Below, in pieces: positions 17,901 to 21,863 of a stretch of 21,863 bases of DNA. The notes under the pieces are model-generated. The model did not search any database and was not told the origin of the DNA. It saw only the letters and a list, made by a program, of their open reading frames with translations. Source of the DNA: Bacteroidales bacterium. Its GTDB lineage: Bacteria > Bacteroidota > Bacteroidia > Bacteroidales > UBA3824. The DNA is taken from the NCBI GenBank assembly GCA_017543645.1, contig JAFYFR010000017.1, forward strand, positions 1 through 21,863, written 5' to 3'. Each line of letters opens with the position of its first letter. Within the stretch, counting starts at the first letter, position 1. The position numbers and the translations under genes were made by a program.

Positions 17901-18238
17901 TGGCAGGAGGACATTCCAACCTCGAAAATGTGCTTTACGACCATTCAACAGGTATCCTTGCGCTCTCGTCAGCCGATAAGCGGATTTCGCTTGTTAATAC
18001 TAACGATTTTAACGAAAAACCGCTTGTGATAGAGGAGCACAGCCTTGGCAACTGCAAAGTAAAGTGCATGTCCTTTAATAATAAAGGTGTGCTGTTTGCC
18101 CTCACCGACGACAATATGCTCCGTTTCTGGGACACAGACCCTACCGTTTATTCCAACTCCCTCGCCTCAATGCAGCTTGCACCGTTGTCGTCTACTGAAT
18201 GGAATTTAATTTTGGGACGCGAGTTTTCGGAAAAATGA
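14984..18238 (+). CDS. Membrane-spanning nSTAND1-type NTPase with coiled coil and beta-propeller-like C-terminus
   Basis: 1,084 residues. The N-terminus CPYPGLRPFTEEESIFFKGRD (6-26) is the hallmark entry into nSTAND1/AAA_16-type NTPases. Walker A is GASGDGKSS (46-54, Lys52); the Walker B-like strand is LLIIADQFEEVF (141-152, Asp146). TMRSDYIS (193-200) and a winged-helix-like block (~435-455, VLDVTHEALIRNW) are also family features. One membrane helix lies at ~557-577, preceded by SRRRK, so the NTPase should be cytoplasmic and the C-terminus periplasmic. Residues ~580-695 form a Gln/Ala/Glu-rich coiled coil. Residues ~755-1065 contain repeated strands like GRIVTFDNSGEVSFH and NMLRFWDTD, indicating a WD40/quinoprotein-like propeller. 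STAND proteins use nucleotide-driven oligomerisation as switches, often triggered by C-terminal repeats. No fused effector (nuclease, TIR, caspase) is visible. A TATATTTG box separates it from the phosphatase gene. Confidence 0.87.
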   Translation: MNTGICPYPGLRPFTEEESIFFKGRDLHIRQIVKMLEQNKMAFITGASGDGKSSMVYAGVIPYIRAGFSKAEFNSWLIVDFKPQRNTLASLAKSASDALLLPYEQTLTKLSRGFSALVDDYKNSEFYVKEGDDAANRGKNLLIIADQFEEVFTMNENFHNGTPSIDSYTAVNILLETVRLSIEEQLPVYLIFTMRSDYISQCTVFKDLPEFIAYSQFFVPQLKRSEILQVIEQPAELAGGSVSPRLSEVLINNLSSGFDQLPVLQHALNLLWKTAGNGKEQLDLLHFAKIAGISKDLLSDNDRQEFDRWFAKLPEYQKKYYEHPNLDNVLNTHAGTLYESAYDYYLNNSPWADKSITPDESKMIIETAFKTLTKIDNNRQVRNRCTLNEITGIINKPYITNAQVCAVLNIFRTNNNTLIRPFINSDSVDSQYLSGETVLDVTHEALIRNWKMLSAWDEEELENLKEYNDFNTQVQRWLDNGRSPDLLLAPGNYAIFSQWYEKCRPNQYWILKNDTSQRPEDDKLHAAASRMEKCEEYMLQSHDAIIANEKSRRRKIAATICGLLVFIVGLLFFSSWAMKEKDNAEKQTLLAEENAQKAEEQQKAAEQQRSAALSAQMDAQQQRDSVQIMFQQALAAKNESDIARQLAEMMRQDADESRRKAEANYILAERQRDTAERERQNALYQMQLTKEANDSASRLYYVALCNTLAMKAKNKYEDKLLNLRLAKTACEMNLKGGSSQKNADLYDAMLLAMEENRIINPIKLSNSGIKAFTVDNQGRIVTFDNSGEVSFHRIVGGGKSKIESVISDYVGKVPVENAVFATNYLIAYSTKDRSSYLINIDNKRRVTLPSSSNYVKAVSPSPDVAKCVVIYSDGKAAVISTDNGNTLADNDFQTKLTDVYFHKDGVVYLLCHDGRLLKWNYLGGDVKTILPASSLQNAFKVTAIPDKDILVVCYSDGDIQFVNLLSDQKCGTMAGGHSNLENVLYDHSTGILALSSADKRISLVNTNDFNEKPLVIEEHSLGNCKVKCMSFNNKGVLFALTDDNMLRFWDTDPTVYSNSLASMQLAPLSSTEWNLILGREFSEK

Positions 18239-18262
18239 TTATGATTATTTATCAAATAACAC

Positions 18263-18270
18263 TATATTTG
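18263..18270 (+). promoter_or_regulatory. Probable internal -7 box before the SpoIIE phosphatase gene (TATATTTG)
   Basis: TATATTTG followed by C lies 14 bases before the ATG at 18285. No TTTG -33 is seen. Immediately upstream is a small all-A/T inverted repeat, TTATTT (18245-18250) and AAATAA (18254-18259) around ATC. It could be an operator half-site pair or chance. The box would let the phosphatase and downstream genes be expressed apart from the STAND gene. Confidence 0.5.
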
Positions 18271-18284
18271 CAAAAACGAATTAA

Positions 18285-19448
18285 ATGACCTCACTCGAGA
18301 TAATTCTGTTGATAGTAGCCGTGGTTTTGGCAGGTGTGATTGCATACGTGATGTTCAATTACCGTAAGTTTTTGACCAAAGCTGCACGACGTATGGGTCG
18401 CCGATTTAACGCCTTGCTGCGCGAAAGAGACGACGAGATTTCGCGTCTGCGTGCTGTTAACAGCGAGTTGAAGCGGAACGGCGCAGATGTGTCGCAGCAA
18501 AAGGTTTTGAACCAAGAGCAGGTTCGGCTACTTGATAACGAAAAGTCACTCTTGGAACAGAAAAAAATTGAAGCCGCGCAAAACGAACTTGCCGACCGAA
18601 ACCGTATACTTTGGGACATGAGCGTGCAGATAGAGAAAGAGCGTCAGCATATCAACGCCCTAAAAAACGAAATTGAGGCGCAGCACCACTCCGTAACATC
18701 GAGCATCCGTTACGCCAAACTGATTCAAAACGCAGTGTTACCCCCCGAAACAATTTTGAAAGAATCGTTTGAAGATGTTTTTCTTTTTTGGCTGCCCCGC
18801 GACATTGTTTCGGGCGACTATTATTGGATGAAACGTATTGGTAACAATGTGATATTCAGTGTAGCAGACTGCACGGGGCATGGCGTTCCGGGTGCGTTTA
18901 TGAGTATGCTCGGCGTGGCGTTTCTCAACGAAGTGTGCCTCAACTTTAACAACCAGACCACACCGGCAGATATTCTCGAAGAGATGCGCCGTATGGTTAT
19001 CTCCACCCTCAAGCAGGACGATGCTAACTCAAAGCAGAAAGACGGAATGGACATGGGGCTTTGCATCCTGAATCTCGACACTATGAAGATGCAGTTTGCC
19101 GGTGCTAACAATGGAATGTATAAGGTTCGGGGATCCGAACTCACCGAATACAAGCCCGTGCGCAATCCTGTGGGCACATATCCGAGGATTATTCCGTTTG
19201 AAAACCACGATGTGGATATTCAGCATGGCGACTATGTGTATATGTATTCCGACGGTTATGCCGATCAGTTCGATGCCCAAAACCATAAGTTCACCTCACG
19301 CCGTCTGCGCGAACTTCTTGTAGAAATCAACACTCTCACCAAGTCGGCGGCTCAGCAGGCAGATTTACTTAACCAAAGGTTGGAAGAGTGGCGCGCAGGA
19401 GCGGAACAGATGGACGACATATTGATAGGAGGGTATTGTATCAGGTAG
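18285..19448 (+). CDS. Membrane-anchored PP2C-type serine/threonine phosphatase, SpoIIE domain
   Basis: 387 residues. A single N-terminal membrane helix (4-25) is followed by strongly basic residues (KFLTKAARRMGRRF), so the rest should face the cytoplasm. Residues ~45-140 are a heptad-rich coiled coil. The SpoIIE/PP2C domain spans ~160-385: SGDYYW (Asp178), ADCTGHGVPGAFMS (Asp195), SDGYADQFD (Asp323) and EQMDDILIGG (Asp377/378) carry the acidic metal-binding residues, so it should be active. SpoIIE-type phosphatases usually dephosphorylate STAS-domain anti-sigma antagonists; no STAS protein or anti-sigma kinase gene is visible in this window. It follows the STAND gene by 46 bases and precedes the outer-membrane protein gene by 23 bases. 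Stop codon is TAG. Fold and likely activity are well supported; the substrate is unknown. Confidence 0.9.
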   Translation: MTSLEIILLIVAVVLAGVIAYVMFNYRKFLTKAARRMGRRFNALLRERDDEISRLRAVNSELKRNGADVSQQKVLNQEQVRLLDNEKSLLEQKKIEAAQNELADRNRILWDMSVQIEKERQHINALKNEIEAQHHSVTSSIRYAKLIQNAVLPPETILKESFEDVFLFWLPRDIVSGDYYWMKRIGNNVIFSVADCTGHGVPGAFMSMLGVAFLNEVCLNFNNQTTPADILEEMRRMVISTLKQDDANSKQKDGMDMGLCILNLDTMKMQFAGANNGMYKVRGSELTEYKPVRNPVGTYPRIIPFENHDVDIQHGDYVYMYSDGYADQFDAQNHKFTSRRLRELLVEINTLTKSAAQQADLLNQRLEEWRAGAEQMDDILIGGYCIR

Positions 19449-19471
19449 CGTTAATATTCAATAAATTAACT

Positions 19472-20623
19472 ATGAAACTGTTTATCAAATTAGTTCTAAC
19501 AACGTTATTTTTGTCAGCCATATTTTATTGTGCTGAGGCTCAGGTTGATACACTGTCTAATTTGCCGATGTTTCAAAATGCTGTTTCCGAAGGCGGCGGC
19601 AAAGGCGGAGCAGACGTTGGGCAGCAGTCCGACGGCGTTTCCAATCCTGTAGAAACTGGGTTGCAGACATTGCAAAGTTTGTATTTTGCAGGTAAATATC
19701 GCGATGTGCTTTCGCAGTCGCAAAAAATCCACGACAGTCTGCATCTAAGCAAAGATGAGAACCTATTGCGCCTAAAATACACCATAGCATCATTTAAAGA
19801 GATGGAATACGACCGCGAGGCCGACAGTCTTGCCAAAATATTTCTTCAGAAAGACCCCTTCTACACTGTCAGCAACACCGACCTTGTCCCCTTCCGCGAG
19901 GTTTTGGATAACTATTACACCAAACCCCAGTTTTCGGTGTGGGTGGCGGCTGGAAAAACATTTGCTGGCACCTACATGGATACAATTTGCTCGATAGTTG
20001 ACACCATTAGCAATGCGCGCACTCCTGATTACAGTATGAATGGTTTTGTAATGCAGGTGGGTTTTGAATACCGCCCGTTTAAATTATTCTCAATATCATT
20101 TTCGCCATCGTTTACCACCTACTCCATCAGCCGCTCTATTAAACGCAGCAACATGGCCACATTCTACTACGAAGAATCGAGCCATGTATTAACGCTCCCG
20201 TTATACGTGGAGTCTGGATTGTATCTCGGACGCGAAATCTTTGTCCCTTCCATCTATGCAGGTGCGCAGATGAAGTATATTATTAATTCTCAATATACTG
20301 CATTCACCGAAATAGCAAGCGTTTATACCGATATACCTGAATACAAGGACAACACCGATTTAAAAAACCGTCTTAACTATTCATTTCTTGGCGGCATCCG
20401 TCTAAACTTCAATCATAGGCGCATGACATACTTTGCCGACCTTGGGGTGTCGTTAGATATGCTTACATACAACAATCCGGAAAAGAAATACAGCAATTAT
20501 GACCTTCTCTACCAGCATTTCCACGTACCCGATATTTTCCAAATGTTTGAATATGCAGTAAAGATTGGTGTTAAGGTTAACCTCAAGTATAAAACAATTG
20601 CAAAATACAATTACGGCTACTAA
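19472..20623 (+). CDS. Outer-membrane beta-barrel protein with helical N-terminal region
   Basis: 383 residues from the ATG at 19472. An in-frame ATG at 19388 would overlap the phosphatase gene and put 28 residues before the signal, so it is rejected. Signal peptide MKLFIKLVLTTLFLSAIFYCAEA is cleaved near Ala24. A Gly-rich linker (~39-60) leads to a helical stretch (~62-147; SLYFAGKYRDVLSQSQKIHD, then TIASFKEMEYDREADSLAKIFLQKDPFY) resembling TPR-like pairs. Residues ~153-383 alternate polar and aromatic strands (FSVWVAAGKTF, GFVMQVGFEYRPF, FSISFSPSFTTY, YVESGLYLG, FLGGIRLNF, MTYFADLGVSLDML) and end in aromatic Tyr383, as expected for an eight-strand-class barrel. It is related in layout to PorT/OmpA-like Bacteroidota barrels but is not clearly any named one. 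Position in the run suggests an outer-membrane partner of the STAND/phosphatase system. Confidence 0.82.
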   Translation: MKLFIKLVLTTLFLSAIFYCAEAQVDTLSNLPMFQNAVSEGGGKGGADVGQQSDGVSNPVETGLQTLQSLYFAGKYRDVLSQSQKIHDSLHLSKDENLLRLKYTIASFKEMEYDREADSLAKIFLQKDPFYTVSNTDLVPFREVLDNYYTKPQFSVWVAAGKTFAGTYMDTICSIVDTISNARTPDYSMNGFVMQVGFEYRPFKLFSISFSPSFTTYSISRSIKRSNMATFYYEESSHVLTLPLYVESGLYLGREIFVPSIYAGAQMKYIINSQYTAFTEIASVYTDIPEYKDNTDLKNRLNYSFLGGIRLNFNHRRMTYFADLGVSLDMLTYNNPEKKYSNYDLLYQHFHVPDIFQMFEYAVKIGVKVNLKYKTIAKYNYGY

Positions 20624-20640
20624 TATTAAACCATACGACT

Positions 20641-21863
20641 ATGAAGTTTGCTAAAATCATAATATGTATATTTTTTTTGTTTGTAATCACCGCCTGTGAG
20701 GACAAAAATATATTTCCGCATCCAAATAGGGAGCCAATTAAGCCTGTTGGAATGGATATTAAACTTGGCGACGTTTTTGCTATGCCCGACGGTAGAGCTG
20801 CGGCTTTTATTAAACTTGAAGGAAAGAAAGAGTTGGAAATCCCGTATGCTATAGCTATTATCGATAGGAACGGCCACTATACATTATCAGATACAATTTT
20901 TATAGAATCATTTGAGGATGACTACACTTCCCCAATAAAATCATTTTCTGTTTCAATGTCAAACGATATTTACGTGATTTATCGATTCTTTTTAGATGGT
21001 GATGTTTATACTATTTTTACTAAAATAGATGGAGATGGACATGAAGTATATCAACAAGATTTTTATATGGACGAGAAAATAGATGGCGAAAACTTTTCTT
21101 TCTTCTTATACGATCATTATCAAATGCTGAACAACGGTGATTTAGCGATATTTAATTATCATGTTTCTTGTGACGAAAATTGTGAATGTACACTTTATTT
21201 CGCAGACAACAATGAAAGGAGAATGTTTGAATACCAAATAGATTTAGAGAGTGAGTACTGTTTTACCGATGTATTTTCATTCGAAGATAAGATAATTCTT
21301 TATAATGGATTAGATTATTCTGATTTAATGAAACTACAAAAAGACGGCGAATATGAAGGCATCAATTGTAAGGAATACAAAATACTAAATATTGACGGAA
21401 CCATTGGAAAATCAGGCGAATCACAATTGCCGATTCAATATTTTAAGTATGTTGACGGGTCGGTGTATATGGTAACGGGCAATTTTCAAAAAAAATATAC
21501 TAACACGACCGATACCGTTGCTTACCAATGGTTTATCACCAAAATGGACGCTTTTGGCAATATAGTTTATACAACCGATGAACCTATAAAAGCCTGCTCA
21601 CTGTTGGAAAACATCACCATAGAAAATGGTACGCTTATGATTCCGGGTTTAGTATTAAACGATGATAATGAGAAAAACGGCGCAATCTTTTTGATTGATG
21701 ATAATGTCGGCAAAATAAAGGAACAAATTGTGTTGAACTATAGTGCTTGTTCTGTGATGCCATGCGTGATATCGCCTGATGGAAAAGGTGAATATGATAT
21801 TTTTGCCTTGGTTTACCACGAATATGATAACCCGCCGGATAAGCGAAATTTCAGCGCAGACAC
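20641..21863 (+). CDS. Lipoprotein with propeller-like repeats, 3' end beyond the window
   Basis: 407 codons are open to the window end with no stop; the C-terminus is missing. The signal MKFAKIIICIFFLFVITACE has lipobox Cys19. The mature region carries repeats of the kind seen in beta-propeller lipoproteins: aliphatic strand, then an Asp-rich turn like KIDGDGHEVY (~129-138) or KMDAFGNIVYT (~301-311), each followed by strand and loop. That pattern suggests a periplasmic or surface beta-propeller, but blade number cannot be counted reliably. The gene starts 17 bases after the outer-membrane protein stop. Codons are markedly A/T-rich compared with the STAND and phosphatase genes. It could be a second sensor of the locus or an unrelated neighbour; the run continues off the window, so the locus boundary is unknown. 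Confidence 0.75.
   Translation, partial: MKFAKIIICIFFLFVITACEDKNIFPHPNREPIKPVGMDIKLGDVFAMPDGRAAAFIKLEGKKELEIPYAIAIIDRNGHYTLSDTIFIESFEDDYTSPIKSFSVSMSNDIYVIYRFFLDGDVYTIFTKIDGDGHEVYQQDFYMDEKIDGENFSFFLYDHYQMLNNGDLAIFNYHVSCDENCECTLYFADNNERRMFEYQIDLESEYCFTDVFSFEDKIILYNGLDYSDLMKLQKDGEYEGINCKEYKILNIDGTIGKSGESQLPIQYFKYVDGSVYMVTGNFQKKYTNTTDTVAYQWFITKMDAFGNIVYTTDEPIKACSLLENITIENGTLMIPGLVLNDDNEKNGAIFLIDDNVGKIKEQIVLNYSACSVMPCVISPDGKGEYDIFALVYHEYDNPPDKRNFSAD

Noticed and set aside
14984..18238. Avs-type or other known STAND anti-phage defence gene
   Set aside because: No fused effector (nuclease, protease, TIR), and a membrane helix plus propeller instead of TPR-like target sensors. No other defence genes are seen in the window, so a defence label is not supported.
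18245..18259. TTATTT-ATC-AAATAA inverted repeat as a defined operator
   Set aside because: Six A/T-only pairs in an A/T-rich spacer are expected by chance; kept only as a remark under the promoter box.
19388..19471. Upstream ATG for the outer-membrane barrel gene
   Set aside because: It lies within the phosphatase gene and would place 28 residues before a good signal peptide.

Overview
The window looks like chromosomal DNA from a Bacteroidota bacterium, most likely of the order Bacteroidales. The evidence is: many Bacteroidota-style lipoproteins and outer-membrane proteins; a GWxTD-domain protein; a TamB-like protein of about 1,520 residues; an ATP-type phosphoenolpyruvate carboxykinase; and repeated upstream boxes fitting TAnnTTTG, the -7 element of the Bacteroidota housekeeping sigma factor, several reading TATATTTGC. 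I see no rRNA, tRNA, CRISPR array, transposase or phage gene. Coding density is high and the largest gene-free stretch is about 150 bases.

Region 1 (1-4741) is mainly housekeeping. It holds the 5' end of pckA (minus), a GWxTD lipoprotein (minus), a parallel beta-helix lipoprotein (minus), and the tRNA modification genes queH (plus) and miaA (minus), which overlap tail to tail by 41 bases. Region 2 (4742-8140, all minus) is an NfeD-like membrane protein followed by its usual partner, a flotillin. The flotillin is broken by one in-frame amber codon at 5418-5420, with coherent family sequence on both sides. Upstream are a small secreted protein with its own hairpin terminator and a small lipoprotein.

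Region 3 (8292-13610, plus) is a TamB-family protein followed 3 bases later by a secreted M15-type zinc peptidase, an envelope-biogenesis pair. Region 4 (13727 to the end, plus) is the most unusual part. It is a co-oriented run of five genes: a lipoprotein with a duplicated PKD-containing module; a 1,084-residue protein with an N-terminal nSTAND1-type NTPase, one membrane helix, a long coiled coil and a C-terminal beta-propeller-like region; a membrane-anchored SpoIIE/PP2C phosphatase; an outer-membrane barrel protein with a helical N-terminal part; and a lipoprotein that runs off the window. By charge topology, the STAND protein would place its NTPase in the cytoplasm and its propeller in the periplasm, while the phosphatase domain faces the cytoplasm. 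I infer a candidate envelope-to-cytoplasm signalling or stress-response locus. Its role cannot be proven from sequence, and no effector domain or anti-sigma partner is visible in the window.
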